Shown piece after piece: positions 10,851 through 24,420 of a DNA stretch of 64,000 nt (positions are counted from its first letter, which is position 1; every line of letters begins with the position of its first letter). A program made the position numbers and the translations under genes. Under the pieces are notes generated by a model. It saw only the letters and a list, made by a program, of their open reading frames with translations. It was not told the DNA's origin and did not search any database. The stretch spans positions 3,335,001 through 3,399,000 of the forward strand of contig JAZGTN010000064.1 of the NCBI GenBank assembly GCA_037783415.1. Direction: 5' to 3'. This DNA is from Leptasterias polaris. Taxonomy: Eukaryota > Echinodermata > Asteroidea > Forcipulatida > Asteriidae.

Positions 10851-12394
10851 TTTTTTTATAGCGGTTTAAAAATTTGAAAAAGTTTTTCTCTGTGGGTCTC
10901 TCCCAGATCTAAAACTGAACAATCCTGTATCGTTTTTTCCAACATCACCTTCTCTCAACGTTTTAAATTGTACCCCAAAACTTGGATTAAAAATGCATAA
11001 CTATTTTTTATTTGAACAAAAGCTTACAAGCTTCCATTTAAGGTATTGCATGAAGAAAACAAAATCCGCCAATAATAATATGTGGTAGTTAATAAAAAAA
11101 TATATATATGAATAAAAATGAATAATTGTCATCCGGGCATCCCGAGATTATATGACGTACATCAGCAATGTACAATTAATTTTGCATGTTTCACATTTAT
11201 CCACTTTTCATAGCATAATGTGAACGTTTTCGTATTTTTCTCACATTTGAAATAGCATCATGAGTCAGAATTCGGTGAAAACTGTGCCATGCGACTTTAA
11301 CCGCCCTTTTGGCGACAGTGCGAGGCACTTTTTGAGGGGTCGCTGGTTTCATTATCGAAATTATATAAATAAATAAAATAAAATAGATCAGTAGCAGGAA
11401 GTTATACACACAGGTCAGCGTTTGGATTAGACAGTGTCTCGGAGTGACATTGTTGAGGATTTAGTGATTTTATTTTGGCAGGCCGATGAACAGTTTTAAT
11501 AGAATAATACTTAATGCTTATTTGCCAATCATAACAACGCTTTGATCTCAGACAGGTCAGAGATAAATTGTCCTTAAGCCAATTTGTATCATACAGTTGC
11601 TGTTGCAGAGTTACTTTCGCCTGAAGGCAGAAAGTGTTAACTTCGTTTTCTGAAAACTTTAACTCAAACTCGTTTTCGAAAGATTGGTAATGGTCCTTTG
11701 TTTGAGAGAGACTGTGCAACGGTCGAAGAGTCCACTCTTAAGCATTACACCATGTTCATAATTGAGATTTGTATGCAGTTTTATAACATAACACGTAAAA
11801 ATTAAAATTAAAATGTCCTCAAAATATAAGTATGGGGGCAAGCAGTTCAATTCCCCGGCTCGTTTTAAAACTATACATTTTGCATTGAAGCACAATGGGC
11901 GCCGTAATAGAAATCCAGATTGTAGTTTGACGGTTTGAGAGTACCCTTGTACAAGTGTTTTTTGCTCTTTCTGAAGGTGGCTTAATTTAATAACTCAATA
12001 ACTTAACTCTTGAGTCGAAGGTCTGTGCCCCCCTGGCCTAAGTACAAATTAATAGTCTCTCTGAGCGTTATTAGGTGCTGCATGATGCTGGAAAATCATG
12101 AATCTGGTTTGCCTCTGGTTAAAGATCTAGACCATACTTCATTTTCTTAACGGGATCGAGAGCCTGGAAAATCGCATTGCTGCCGGAAGAAAAAGAAAAA
12201 ACTGAAGAGCCGATGGTTTCCGTTCATTACAGCTAAATTATTATATTACAACCGTCAAAGAGGGAGATAATGTGTGATTTGAGGAAATTATTTGGTTAAA
12301 TAGTGAAGAGACTGGTGATGGTTGTTTTCTCTAGTGTTTGTTTGTGCTTGACGAATGAGGGCACTCTTCTACGATATTGTAACACAGATGTTTT
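10851..12394. other. Unassigned AT-rich DNA
   Basis: Overlapping minus-strand ORFs of 70-105 residues (11197-11895) have low-complexity, AT-driven composition and no domain. Nothing else supported. Confidence 0.4.
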
Positions 12395-12722
12395 TAGCTG
12401 TATATCTTTTATTTTAGTTTCTCCGGTCGGAGATCCTGACTGTGTTTTAACTTTAGTTTATCTGGTTAACGGAAATCCTGACCATTTTCTTTTTTTTAAA
12501 GCTCTCTGGTGGATATCATGGCTGTCTTTACTTTTTGTTTATCTGCTTATTTCAAAGATCCTGATTGTTTTTTTCATTTTTAGTTTCTCCGATTCATGGA
12601 CATCCTGACTGTTTTTACTTAAGTTCTCCGTTTAAAGGAGATTCTGACTGTTTGTAATAGTTTTTCTGGTTTACGGAGATCCTGACTATTAATTTTATGT
12701 ACTTTAGTTTCTCCGGTTTTAA
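12395..12722 (+). repeat. ~41-bp degenerate minisatellite
   Basis: The core ATCCTGACTG recurs, with variants, at about 12433, 12475, 12515, 12558, 12602, 12641 and 12679, a spacing of 38-44 bp. Each unit also carries TTTCTCCGGTTT and CGGAGAT, so TCTCCG and CGGAGA form a short dyad within the unit. A 101-residue ORF over part of it is incidental. Confidence 0.85.
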
Positions 12723-15568
12723 CTCGGTTGACTCATTATTTACTTTACCAATGTTTGGGCTTTGGCTTGCACTATACGTCAGTTAATCGGAAAACCTGTG
12801 TACTGTCATTATTGGACTTTAAACAGGCGGTTGGAGCCCGAGCCGGTCATGCCCATGCCCATGCCCAAGCCAAAGCCGTTGTTTTGAAAACGGCCAAATA
12901 CGCATACAATAGATAAGCTGTAAACTATTATAATTGTAAGTAATGGTAAAATCTAGCCAATGCAACCTCGTATCCAGTACACGCTCTTTTATGGGCACCA
13001 TCTGGTTTCTCTTTCTCGGAAAGGGCCTCACTTTGTTATAGCCGTGGGAAGGATCAGATAACTAAAGAAAGAATGTCGGTTTTTCTAGTAGTACCACGAT
13101 ACTCTGATTTGTTGTTGACATGCTGATCGATTTGTGTGTGTTTTGTAACTACCTTTTGGAAATATGTTGTGTTTCTGTTCAGAAGACCAATGTGTGGCAA
13201 GTACAATTTGTGTTCATTTCAGCGTACACACCTCGTAACTAGAATGCATGGAACCAAATGCCATGGTTTCCGGTGGCCTTATGGCTAAACCGACGCCTGC
13301 ACGGCCCGGTTCAGGCAAGATTTAGACAGCATGTTACGGATCGAAGATCGGCTGGAAGAGTGCAAGCTCTTCAATTGATTCAAACTGCGGTTATATCACG
13401 GCTGTTTCATTTTTTGGTCTTGGATGGCAGGAAAAGGGCATACAATTTCACTTTTGGGTTTGCTCTCTCAGGGAGCTGTAGAAGTTGGACATATGGACGC
13501 TATTTGTTGTATCCATTAATTTTGAAATAAACCATCAATCATGAAATTCCAATCTTCGTTTTTTAAGTGCTTCATGCGATGGATGTCAATTTGAAGTGTG
13601 GGCAATCAGAACAAGCTTAGCAATCGCGTCCACTAATTTGTAATTGCTATGTTACCATGGTTGAGTGGCCGTTTGTCACTTTACTCGAGCTTCTTCAGCC
13701 TCTGTGTTGTATATATCCTGTTGCTTCCGATAAGTCATTGGGTTTTAATATGTGCTTATCTGCTGCACGTCCAAAGCTAATTGTTGCTTCTTCCGGATCC
13801 AAACCTGGCACACGTCTGTGTGTAATTTTACCCAAACTCACCAACTTTCTTCTTCAAAATTATTTCCTATGACAGAAACTTTTAATGCGGAGAAGACCCT
13901 AGTCTTTTAAAAACGTATGTAAATACTAAGTTCAATTAATAAATTTGTCTTGCATATCATCAAAGAAGACCCAGCTCAGTGCAACTCTTATGAGATTCTG
14001 GTAATCAGTGGACGAGCCAGTTTGTGTAAAGAGGGCGTGGTTTCCAGTGGATTTACGTTACAATTACGAGTAGGATAGCCACACGGATGTCCCATATTGT
14101 CAAATGGCCGTGTAAGGCTACCGTACTACGTACAAAATCATTGCTCAAAATCGTGCCGTATACATTGCAACCTAACCTAAACTATGTTTGGGATTCGACT
14201 GCTTCAATCCCAAATTACTTTTTCATAAAATTTAGCTATTTTAAATGTAAATCGTAACGTTTCAGTCTAGAGTTAAGAAAAATGCTGGTTTAACTACGAG
14301 TTGAATTATTTTGTTGTTTTAACCGACAGTCCAACGGTAGCTCAGTTTCACCTTAACTGAGAAATCAAATGGAAATCAGATTCTGATTTTGTGAGCGTCA
14401 TCTGAGTTTTAAGACACCGTGTAACTTGAAAATGCATCAAACAAAGAACAAACACCAGTTGTCATATTGTTATCAGTCGTAATGGTTTTATGCGTACTTT
14501 TACCTTCCAGATTGTCTGGCTGCGTGACAAAAAGCAAGAGACTCCAATCCCACTATTGATCTAAAATGAAAAACCAAAAACCGTGAGATGGAACAGTCGT
14601 AGGGAAGAAGTAAGAACATGCATTGATTACGCGCGTGGAGCAAGCCCGGCAGCAGCTGGTAGGTCTACCAGGAAAGCTACACGAAAGTATCTTTTTGGAA
14701 AGATTTTCAGAAGACAGTCGATCTTAGCCATTTGCCCCGAGGAAAACGGCGGAATACTGTATCGGAAATTTGGAGAACTCTGTCGCCACTACAATTGGAG
14801 TTTCCATACAGAAAGAGAAAAAAAGAATTGCTTTCTTTGCAGAAACTAAACGTTGGCTAGATAATGAAATGTGATATTTTGTAAAGATGAAATGACAGAA
14901 GGAATAGATGACCTCGAAATATTTTTGAAAAGAAAAATGAATCGGCAATTCTTTTTTCTTCTAAGCTTAGAATTGCGTATTTTATACCGTATCGGATGAA
15001 CCGGCGAGGCGGCGAACAGCATTCCAGGCGTCCAGAAATGGCATTGTGCTGTCTACCTTCATTAGAGAAGCGTATGTACAACAACGCTTTGGTAACATAA
15101 CAGAACATACGCAATGAGTTAACTTAATTGAGAGAAAAATACACTTTCGGCACTGGATTCCTAACCAGTAGGCCCTGGGTAAATTTAGGTAATCACATTT
15201 AAGTTTTTCCACCAGCAGCACTTTTTGGTTGTCCTGTCTATCTATGGATGGAGTTGGGCATGGGTAGCATTTCCTTCGACCTCATCTGACTCTGATATCT
15301 TCTGTTTCTATTTTATGGAAGGTAGGTCAATGACCAAGCAACGCTCCTTGCGGCACACCACCCATAACGGTTTAGTACATATTGAGCTATGTGCCAGTGT
15401 CGCCGTAAATGCCGGCCAAAAAGAAACATTCTTGTGAATAATTCATACTTATAACAGTTATGTAAAACGAGGATCAGGACCATTTGCAATGAATCTTCTA
15501 AGATCGTTATGACATTGTATATAAGTTACGCCACTGGGTCTGGTATGAAAGAATAATCATTTGAAACT
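12723..15568. other. Unassigned DNA
   Basis: A small run of CATGCCCATGCCCATGCCCA lies at 12848-12867. An AATAAA-type polyadenylation word sits at about 13526. Short ORFs at 13258, 14583 and 14857 have no recognisable domains. No gene supported. Confidence 0.4.
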
Positions 15569-15890
15569 CCCCCCCCCCCCGAAAAAAAAATTAAAAAATT
15601 AATTAAAAATTAATAAAATAATAATATTAATAATAATAAATAAACAACAATTAGGCCTATTAATAAACAAATAATAATAAGAATTATAACAATAATAAGA
15701 AGAACAATAATAATGAATACTAAAATTAGTAAATACAAAATATAAAAAGATAGGCCCCCTACATATATAAATATACAAACAATATAAGTAAAAAGTAATA
15801 AAAAGTAAATAAATAAACAAATAAATAAATATGTTAATAAATAAATGAAAAACTAATAAATAAATAGATAAATAAATAAACAAATACAAA
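15569..15890. repeat. C-tract plus A/T-rich simple repeat
   Basis: Twelve C at 15569-15580 are followed by about 310 bp composed almost only of AATA/AATAAA-type words. The apparent 96-residue minus-strand ORF here is an Ile/Tyr/Leu-rich artefact. Confidence 0.9.
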
Positions 15891-15934
15891 TAAACCTTCC
15901 AAATTAATTAAGCAGATCAACATATAAATATATA

Positions 15935-16235
15935 ATTTGTTTGTTTTACATTTCATTTCGCCTGGCTTGTGTTTCTGCAAATTTTGACTACTGGGGGTCT
16001 TAGTTACGGTGGATTTTGTATGTTTGCATTTTTAATACTTCTTTTGCTTGCCATCCTTTGTTTACATTTTTCTGCAATTTTTGATTTCTGTGTATCATAT
16101 AATATACATTTTTATTCTTTTAAATGAGCAAGGTCTGGCAGGGCACATCTTTTTTGTAACATTTTTTTGACTTTTGCCTTTCCCTGGACGTATATTGTAT
16201 TGTCCAAAGAATTGAAATAAAATAAAATAAACAAA
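15935..16235 (+). repeat. Possible LINE 3' untranslated tail
   Basis: A T-rich segment ends in TTTCCCTGGACGTATATTG, then AATTGAAATAAAATAAAATAAA. This resembles the non-coding 3' end and A-rich tail of a CR1-like LINE. No coding part is attached. The assignment rests on style only. Confidence 0.3.
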
Positions 16236-18543
16236 CCCGTATGATCTTAGATTTTTGTTCTTATGCAAAGCGTGTCATTCCCAGAGCTTTATTCCACGTT
16301 CTGCATCTCTTTGGAACTCCGTGGTCTGGTGAATGTTCCCCTCCATTCTACAATCTAGACAGGTGTAAGAGAAATTTTCCGTTTTTATAAAAAAAAAATT
16401 CATGTAGAACCTTACATACCAGTAGTGAAATTTAGACTTGTTTGAGTCGAGATTGCAAAAAAAAAAAAAAGACTAAATGAAATAATAATAAAATTATATA
16501 TAGATATAGATATCATACATATATCATTGCTAACCAATATACCGAGGAGTCTGGTCCTCATTTGCAGTTTCTACATCTGCTGCACCGTCCTTAAGTTTCA
16601 GCGTTATGGTGTCATGTTTTTCAGCTCAATGGTAAGAAGTACGTTTTGCATTGACAATCTCTCAACATACATGCAGCTCAAAGTTTTATTTTGTAGGGGG
16701 AAGAAGGTCCTAAAGACAGTACTCAAGAGAGTGAATGAGAATATCATATCCGCGATACATCCTTATTAAAATTTACGGTTAACGGTTGAGCTGTGACCAA
16801 CCGCTTGAAAAATCTTTTGAGAAGAAAAAAAGTTCCGATTAAAATCTGACTCCGCATCCGGAAGTGCTTGGAACGATCTAAATCACATTCAGGCAGCGAA
16901 TTATTATTACAGTTCCATATTGCGGTGTGATTTGTACACGCTCTTTATTTAACAGCCACAATAGGGCAGATCGCCCGAAACCACTGACCGCGAACGAGAG
17001 AGAGGAAATCACATAATCCAAGGCGATGGGCCCTTTTAATTAAGTCCTTCATCAAGAATGCTGGGAGTTTTTCCCCCTTCTCCTGTCTTTGCTTCTCTTC
17101 TTTGCCCAAGTCTCGGTTCGGTCGAGGTACACACCGCTACGGTGCCTCGCGGGGCTCGGGAGTCGAGAGTGTTCTATGGGGGGCTATGAGCTTTATTATG
17201 GGAAGCTGTTCGTGTCAATAACATTTAAATGTCAGACCTGGTGTGAACTTCACAAAAGCAGAAAAAACACAAGACCCAAGATTTCATCGTCCCATGGTGA
17301 TTTCTCTTTTGTAGGTAGTCCCATTAAATAGTCAGTCACAAATATAAATGTTGAGTGCGTTTGGGTTAGGTTAGGTTAATTTAACGTAACAAACATGCAC
17401 ATAACTGTACAACAATACGTGAATATCATGGCTGACCATTCGAATAAACAAACAAGAATGGTTCGTAAGTTGTGGAAAGTACTTCTTCAAATATATAAAA
17501 AGACTTAAGAAGACAGTTCCCCCTTTAACAAAGGGTATCGTCTACAATTACCCAAAAGGACCCAAGATTGTTGCGTCAAAATACTCTGCCTAATCCTAAA
17601 TATTTATGGTGCAACAGGCACTCAATAACAAGCGTGCCCCTCGTGGAGTAGGATGAGTATTTCAGTTGCTCGTGGGCTCGTTGCTCGGTTCATTAGCAAG
17701 CCAGGAGCCTGATTATTCCAAAGGTTAACAGCCTCTAGTTAGTGTTCTTGGCCGAGCTGGTTGTGCAGTCGACCGTTGCTAAATTGCAAACAACCTGAAT
17801 TATTTGAAATGCCGGAGCTGCCACGTGCGAGCGGGTGTATGTTTAGATTTGCAAATTTTAAACGCGCGTGCCACCAACGCTTTTTTGTTTGCTTTACGTT
17901 TATGCATATTGCAACCTTTTTTATTTTATAAGATTATATTCAGTTGCTTTCTATCAAGTACTATATTTGTTTGTATTTTGGTCTTGCTAAACCATAAGAG
18001 CTAACGCTATGCGTGTGTTTCATGTCATACGCATATTATATGCGTGCAAGTGCGTGTTGAATTAGCCATATATTAACATGTGGCACACATTGCATAGCGT
18101 AGCTATTAAGTGATGGGACCTAGCTACTTCAATAACTCAACAACGTACGGTTAAGTGACATCTCTCACCGAGATACCATTCCATCAACACACCTCGTAAA
18201 GACGACCCACTCAGTGACTTTCTGCGTGCCGTTTGACTTATAATAACTTACTCGGTAAAGAAGTGGAAGCCAGACGGGATGATTAGTTACATATCAATGG
18301 TGTGGAGACCTTTCAGTACATAACCTCCTTCCCCCCCCCCCCCCTTTAGATTGTGATCATGTTTCGCAAACTGCCCGAATTATGAAAGGCAAAACGTGAT
18401 CGCCTTCACACATCACACTGGATTGTTACTGACGTCCGGCATGTGTGTGTTGCAAGTACGATCATATTTCACATTAAATGCGTGACTTCTGACAGCGGTG
18501 TACAACCATGTAGCATACATATAAATATGTTCATCCTATGATA
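16236..18543. other. Unassigned DNA
   Basis: Contains poly-A at about 16456-16469 and 14 C at 18331-18344. The GGTTAGGTTAGGTTAA at about 17363 is too short to call a telomeric repeat. No gene supported. Confidence 0.4.
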
Positions 18544-19341
18544 TTTTTACTCTCTTCTGCAGATGACATTCCACTGCGATGTGTCGAAGATGGACAGACT
18601 CGACCCCGAGGCATAAGTTGAGCTCCCCAACCGACGGCAAATTGCTTAAAACCCATCTTCTCTTCTGAGCCCTGGACGAGAGGGACCTTCTGGCAATCGT
18701 AATTAGAGGAAGGAGAAAAGAAAGAAAGAAAGATCACGTCAAATTAGCAATTTAATAACGGCCTGGCTTTTAATTACAACCGAGCACATGGTTAGCATTG
18801 CATTGCTTTCGTCAGTGTTTCCTCTACTACTTCAAACGGAGTTCACACACGGCTACGGTGTTCAGCCATTCGTCCGGTGGATACCGTACCGTCGGCTGCG
18901 CAAGGCAACACAGATCCCAGATAGTGGAGGATTGGGCTTATTAACGTGGTCTCCTCGAGAAAACTCCGTACTGTTCACCTCACCAAGTATGAGTAAATAA
19001 ACAACACTCATCAGCGTATGTCTTTTAGTCTGGCTGTAGATGGTCTTATGTAGAACCTTATGACACTACAAAATAAAGAGACCCCGATCTTCGTACGTCA
19101 CCGACAGACGCAGTTGAAACTGCAGTGTGCGCACCTGGGCTACCATCCAAAACAGACACCGACGAAGGGTCGACGCAGTTTGCTTTGATCCCCAGAGTGC
19201 GAATTGAAGATAATTACGTTCTGCACGGGACCATACACAATTCAAGAACAAGGACATGTTCGTTGTGAAACTTACGATCTACGGAGTCCACGATCGGACA
19301 TCACTATCAGCTATATCGGTGACACCTTGACCAAGTAAGTC
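18544..19341 (+). other. Possible transcribed region with splice-like signals
   Basis: A good acceptor-like TACTCTCTTCTGCAG ends at about 18562. A donor-like CCAA|GTAAGT occurs at about 19334-19343. Between them the sequence is less AT-rich than its surroundings. A 70-residue ORF at 18788-19000 begins MVSIALLSSVFPLLLQ, a signal-peptide-like start, and includes dibasic RR and RK. No homologue is recognised; it could be chance, a non-coding RNA exon or a small secreted peptide. Confidence 0.15.
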
Positions 19342-20250
19342 GCTATGTTTGTCTGTGATAAAAGTTAATCAATGTCCCTACTAATTAGCGTTAATTACAA
19401 TTAAATCGTATGCGCTGCGGCTGCAAGTTATTTACTTAATTTATTTTGATAGTAAATTTAAAGTCTCCATGTGGAGGTCGAACTTAACACCCTATCGTCA
19501 TCAGAAATTGACATGGGAATAATTGGCAAAGATTATCTGTAAGTAAAATGTCGTGAGGCTGCCGTTATTACTTTTAAGGAAATCATTTTGAAAGCATGTA
19601 ACGAATTGTACTGTAGTTCACCTCGGGTGGATGTTTTTTTTTTCAGGTTAACGAAAATGAAGAGGGTGGTCTCAGTTGTGTAATGTAGTACTTTTTCGAA
19701 AAAAATATACTGGAAAGAGAACTTCAACACAGTATACAGAGCACGCCGTTCGAAAAACTGGTGTCAATTTTGGCAATAACCAGCAATTGCAAAAGAGGTT
19801 ACTCAACAATACTTGTAATATGTAATTTATTGAAACAACGATTTAGAAATGTTCATTCTTTGCTTCGTGATAAGTATTGCTTCTTGTCTTGTGTTGGGAA
19901 AGGTGGATGGGCGTGGTGGTGTTGCACTGTTTTACACAGTTATGCTACGTAAAGTGGAGGGTGCACTCATATATGATATAGTCGAGTTATTGTTGTTTGC
20001 ACCGAGTATCAGCTGTACTGCACTTTCAAAACGTCTGCAAACTCACCGAATAATATGTTGAATAGTTAGACATGAGAGCAAACAAATCCACATAATGCAC
20101 TTGAAACACACTGTGCACTTGCACACGTCCACACAGTGTGTAACAAAACAAAAAAATATCGTGTTGAAGAACATGTTTTTCGTGACCAGAACAAAGGAAT
20201 GTCACAGAATGTATGCAATACGCAGCTGTGAGTTTTGAATATAATGTTGT
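19342..20250. other. Unassigned DNA
   Basis: No supported feature; short AT-rich ORFs only. Confidence 0.4.
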
Positions 20251-20254
20251 GGCG

Positions 20255-20390
20255 CCCGCTGCTAATGACAGGATTTGAACCTGCCTCTTGTCACCGGACT
20301 CGCTCAGTTTCTTTAGTGGTAAAGACATCTGCTCTACAATCCGGGGATCGTGGGTTTGAATCCCACCCAAGTAGTATTTTTGGTTTTGTT
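20255..20390 (+). repeat. tRNA-derived SINE relic, two B-box-like sites
   Basis: A minus-strand B-box-like GGATTTGAACC lies at about 20271. A plus-strand tRNA-like unit follows, with A-box-like TTTAGTGGTAAAG (about 20309) and B-box-like GGGTTTGAATCCCACC (about 20352). The acceptor arms do not pair, so it is not a functional tRNA. The minus-strand ORF across it contains the GGIQTHDP string, a known by-product of translating tRNA-like repeats. Confidence 0.6.
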
Positions 20391-20703
20391 TTTCTCCTCG
20401 CAAGACTTGGGAAGAATGATTAAGTATACACTGCCTATCACAAATCAATGTAGGCCTAAGGGTAGCACCAAATATGAAACGCAATCAACTAAGTCTTTGT
20501 TTTTTCTGTTCGTGTTCTCATTTTCCAACATTCTGATGAGTGTGTAAGTTTTTGAGCTTTCAATTGGAGTTCACTATTCGCACGATACCGTTGGTCAGAC
20601 GTAATTTTAACAGTATGCTACTGTAGCTATCATTCTACTCGAGCAATGCTCACACTCATTTCAACTTATTTTAAACTCATTTTAACTCGTTCAAAGATTT
20701 ACC

Positions 20704-21003
20704 TCATTTGTGTTTTATTTTTATTTTATTTTATTTTTTGCATCTTGATTTATATTCGAAAATAGCAACGAGCTGTTTAATAAGGTACATATATAATTGG
20801 TTACGTGTTTTACCGCCTGGTTTATCATTTTTGATAAATTTGCCACTCAATCCCGGCTGTCTGATACCGACACTTTGATGTACGATGGATGTCGCAGACG
20901 TTGTTCTGCAGTAATTGCATTTCAGTTCTAACTCAAATGCACATAACATCTGGATGTGAAGGTATGATAGAACGTTGCGAAACATCTTCACAGCGAGATT
21001 CAT
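20704..21003 (-). repeat. Possible A-tailed retroposed fragment
   Basis: On the minus strand a 90-residue ORF (start MNLAVKMFRNVLSYLHIQML) ends just before an (AAAAT)n-rich tail at 20704-20731. This order is what a truncated retrocopy would look like. The protein is not recognised and may be chance. Confidence 0.25.
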
Positions 21004-22854
21004 ATGGTATATTATGAGTGTGACTGAATTGAAGCCAGGTCACGCCGCTGTATTAGAACATTACAAAAACCGCTGGGTTTGGGGAATCCCCGGACATTGA
21101 TGGATGCAGACCAATTTTGTATACAGTTATAACTCAACTTAAGAGTTGTCAGATTTTTTAGAAGTCGATGTTGCAGGAAACAAAAGTTGCATCAGATCAA
21201 TGAATGACGCAATACCCCAAAATAGTCGACACCCATCCTAAGATCAAAAGCCTGTTTTAAGTGAAGTACTGGTATCCTTCCCTGATATTTTACGTCCTAT
21301 TATTATTTATTATTTTATTGGTTTATTTATTTTGCAGCCTCTTGCCAAGGGTGGCTTTGTTAAAGGCAAACTTAAACCAAATAAATGTACCAAATCTTAA
21401 AGGAGTAGTATTTTATTTTATTGTTTTAACTTTAATATTTGAAACAATCATATAACTACCGAACCACGCATGTTTTTGTTACATTGTTAGAAAGTTCTTC
21501 ATCAACTGAATGAACGTTAGACAAACATGACCTCAACTTGACCTGGTCTTGACTAAACCGGACTCGTGATGTCACAACAATTATATTGATTATAGCTTTA
21601 CTTTTTGTTAGTTTCTCGAAGCCAAATTTATGTAAGTCCTCTTTGTTTTAAACAAACCCACACCCACCAATATTTCGTGTTCAAGTTTTATTGAAGACAA
21701 CAAGAAACGATTTACGGTCTGTTAGGGATGTTGTGCACGTTCGTCTCTTAATTCGTCTCTTCGTGACTTAATTCGATCGCTGCAATCGAAATATTAAGTA
21801 CACCGGTGATTTCTTGGCGGGCTTCAGATGCTAGTCTTCTCGACATGGACAACATTTTAAAGAAAACCCTTTTTCTCTGAAGGATTCCTACTTATACAAA
21901 ATTCATAATCAGTGAGCGTCCAGATTGAAGCTGATCAATAATGTTATCGATGATCTTAGATCTTGTATTCAGACTTTCAGTGGAATTAATGTCATAAAGA
22001 TGGAGGAAGCATTCTGATCATGTGAGATCACGCTGAGGAAGTTTTTGGGGATTGATTACCTTCTCACATTGCATGGAGGTACGCCAAGACTTGGTTATTC
22101 AACGGGGTGTGGGGTTATAACGATCAAGCCTCATTTACAGAAAGCCAGGCTGACTTTCTTATAATGTGGTTAGGTGGAGCATTCCATTACAAGACGGTTG
22201 GATGGTGAAGAAAATCACAAACTCGGTGAAAAAACGTTGAACCCGATCTTTATACTTTACCTTAAGGGAAGAAACTTAAGTGGGTCAGGTTTAACAAAAA
22301 TGACCGTTCTAAAGTCACCCAGTCGGAGAGTTTCACTCGATGTGATTAGAAGAGTAAATACAAGGTGCAATTTGATATTTCCGTGTGATGAAGCGATGAG
22401 AGGAAGATCGTCGTTCACGCGTGCGTTTATGAATAGCTTGCAATTTTCTCTGAAACTCCTTTCTCGATTATAACAAGGGAAAGGAAATATCGCAATGTAT
22501 TTTTGAAAAACGTCAAAACTCATATAAGTTTTTTAAATAACACATCTGAGAATGGTGCAATAATCACGTCAGCTATTATAAGAGTGTATAATGTACATCC
22601 TGTCAGACTCTCTGCAAAAACCTTCGATACCGAAGTCGTCCGTATGTGTCGTGTTCCCTGACTGATGGCAGCAATAACCAATACCTAATCAGTGTACCAT
22701 AAAGGAGTCGCACTGGTTTGACCCCCTCAGCCTCGGTTTGGTTTCATTGAATACATTAGGCGAAAAAAACAAGATGATATATCATCCTGAAGGTATCAAT
22801 GATTTAAATGTTGGAGATGTGCCATTCCCTTTTATATATAGAAGATCTACTTTC
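21004..22854. other. Unassigned DNA
   Basis: Short ORFs (for example 22174-22473, + strand, and 22257-22523, minus strand) overlap on opposite strands with no domain. Nothing supported. Confidence 0.4.
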
Positions 22855-23010
22855 TAAAAACTCCAGGGTTAGAATTGACCCGTACTCTGGGCCCAGTGCT
22901 GGGTCAGATAATGACATGACCCATAATCTGTGTCAAAATGACCTAGAAATAAGTCCAATCGATGCAGAATCCGGGGTAAAAATTTCCTATTTCTTTATAA
23001 CCGGTATCCA
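22855..23010. repeat. GACCC/GGGTC dispersed repeat, copy 1
   Basis: Repeated TGACCC, GGGTC and TGACC words (TTGACCCGTACTCTGGG, GGGTCAGATAATGACATGAC) define a dispersed family seen at six places in this window. A C-tract lies just downstream. Confidence 0.55.
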
Positions 23011-23040
23011 GAAAAGCTTTACCTTCAAATGTATCGCCCG

Positions 23041-23091
23041 CTCCCCCCCCCCCCCCCCCTCCCTCCCCCCCTCCCTCCCCCCTCCCTCCCC
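23041..23091. repeat. Poly-C / CCCT tract
   Basis: 17 consecutive C at 23043-23059, followed by CCCT-rich sequence. On the minus strand this is a strong G-quadruplex-type sequence. Confidence 0.95.
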
Positions 23092-24420
23092 ACGGCCTGG
23101 GATCTGGATCGATTCTGATCCGGGAGTTATTAAAGTGTACTTATATATACGTTATGCAGTAGGCGTAGACCTATGCACCTTTTTACAGATAATATCATTG
23201 TAGATATGGACATGTAAGTTGTACTGTAGTTATTCTGAACCATGAGTAATGACCCTAGAGTGCGCATTGTTCATGTTCTTGCCAAAGTATTTGCAAAATG
23301 ATAAATTGCATTACGGATTTCAAAAAATGTACTTGGAACGTATTTTTTCGGGGCGCTCCTGAGCGTTGGTGTGGAAAGTTTGATCACTCCCATTGGTGAA
23401 GAAGGGAATATTTGTTGAGCGTTCTCAACCCGGGATATAAGCTCCTTTTGGACCCCAGACTTCCTGCGCTTTGCTGGTGAACAGACCAATGAGTTTTCAG
23501 CACTACATGTGAAGTGTGGACCTATGAGAACAAAAGAGGTCTACACAATGTGTGGATTTGAAACACTAGAGTTTTGTGTGGACTTACATACGTTCACAGT
23601 GTTGAATAATTATTTGGTTTCTCAAGTGCACAGAACAAATGTATGTTGCTCCACAGAGTGTATGCAACTCAGAGCCCGATGACTGTGAATGGTTTCGTGG
23701 TATCTTGTCTTACAGACTAGGGGAATTGGAAGCTGTGTACGAAATATACAAGCTTGTGTTTGCTATGCCGTGTGTAATTCCACTCCATTTCAGTTCAACC
23801 TACAATCTTCTCCCGGGCGTGTAGATGGGGAACTTTTTAAACAGACTTGGCATGGATACCCACCTTTCCGTGTAAAAAATCTTAAACACAATTTGTAATG
23901 TCAACATAACACGCCCCAGGTACCGTAGCCTCTTCTCATATCGTTTACAAATTCCTCACAGGACGCAATTTTATTCTTCATATTCCCTTTTTTTCTTCTT
24001 CTTTTTTTTGAGAGAGAGCGTTATTCCATTTAGCCGATTTGAGCTATCGCCGTGTCAGTTCTAATCGCTTCCGGCGAGGATCGGTAACTGAAGCTACGGG
24101 GGTGAGGTACGAACGAATGAAATCCATACCCCTGGACACGTGATTTAATTTCAAAGTTAGAGGAAAACTCGTTTGATGTTAATATCTAACACACTTAGAT
24201 TTTCGTTTGGTTCGGGGAGAGGGCAATATGTTATTTTATTATTCGGTTCGATCCAGTTGAAATGTTCAATGTAAGGGAATGTATTGCAAGTAAGACGGCG
24301 TTTGAAAAGTTGAGTTCACACGTTTCTCGTATTCATAATCGATGCAGAAGCAAATGCCTACGTATTTATTAACAAACATCATGCACGTGATATTCGCTGT
24401 GTTTATGACCCAGTTGTTGT
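23092..24420. other. Unassigned DNA
   Basis: A TGTGGACCTATGAGAACAAA-type motif near 23517 recurs in variant form near 41815 and 42113, suggesting another old dispersed repeat. No gene supported. Confidence 0.35.

Noticed and set aside
10206..10869. Three long plus-strand ORFs (up to 172 codons) with 23-residue repeats
   Set aside because: They are the three frames of a 23-bp tandem array; equal openness in all frames argues against coding.
17360..17380. Telomere-like GGTTAGGTTAGGTTAA
   Set aside because: Fewer than three units and not the TTAGGG type.
20026..20484. 152-codon minus-strand ORF
   Set aside because: Contains GGIQTHDP, the translation of a tRNA-like SINE; no domain.
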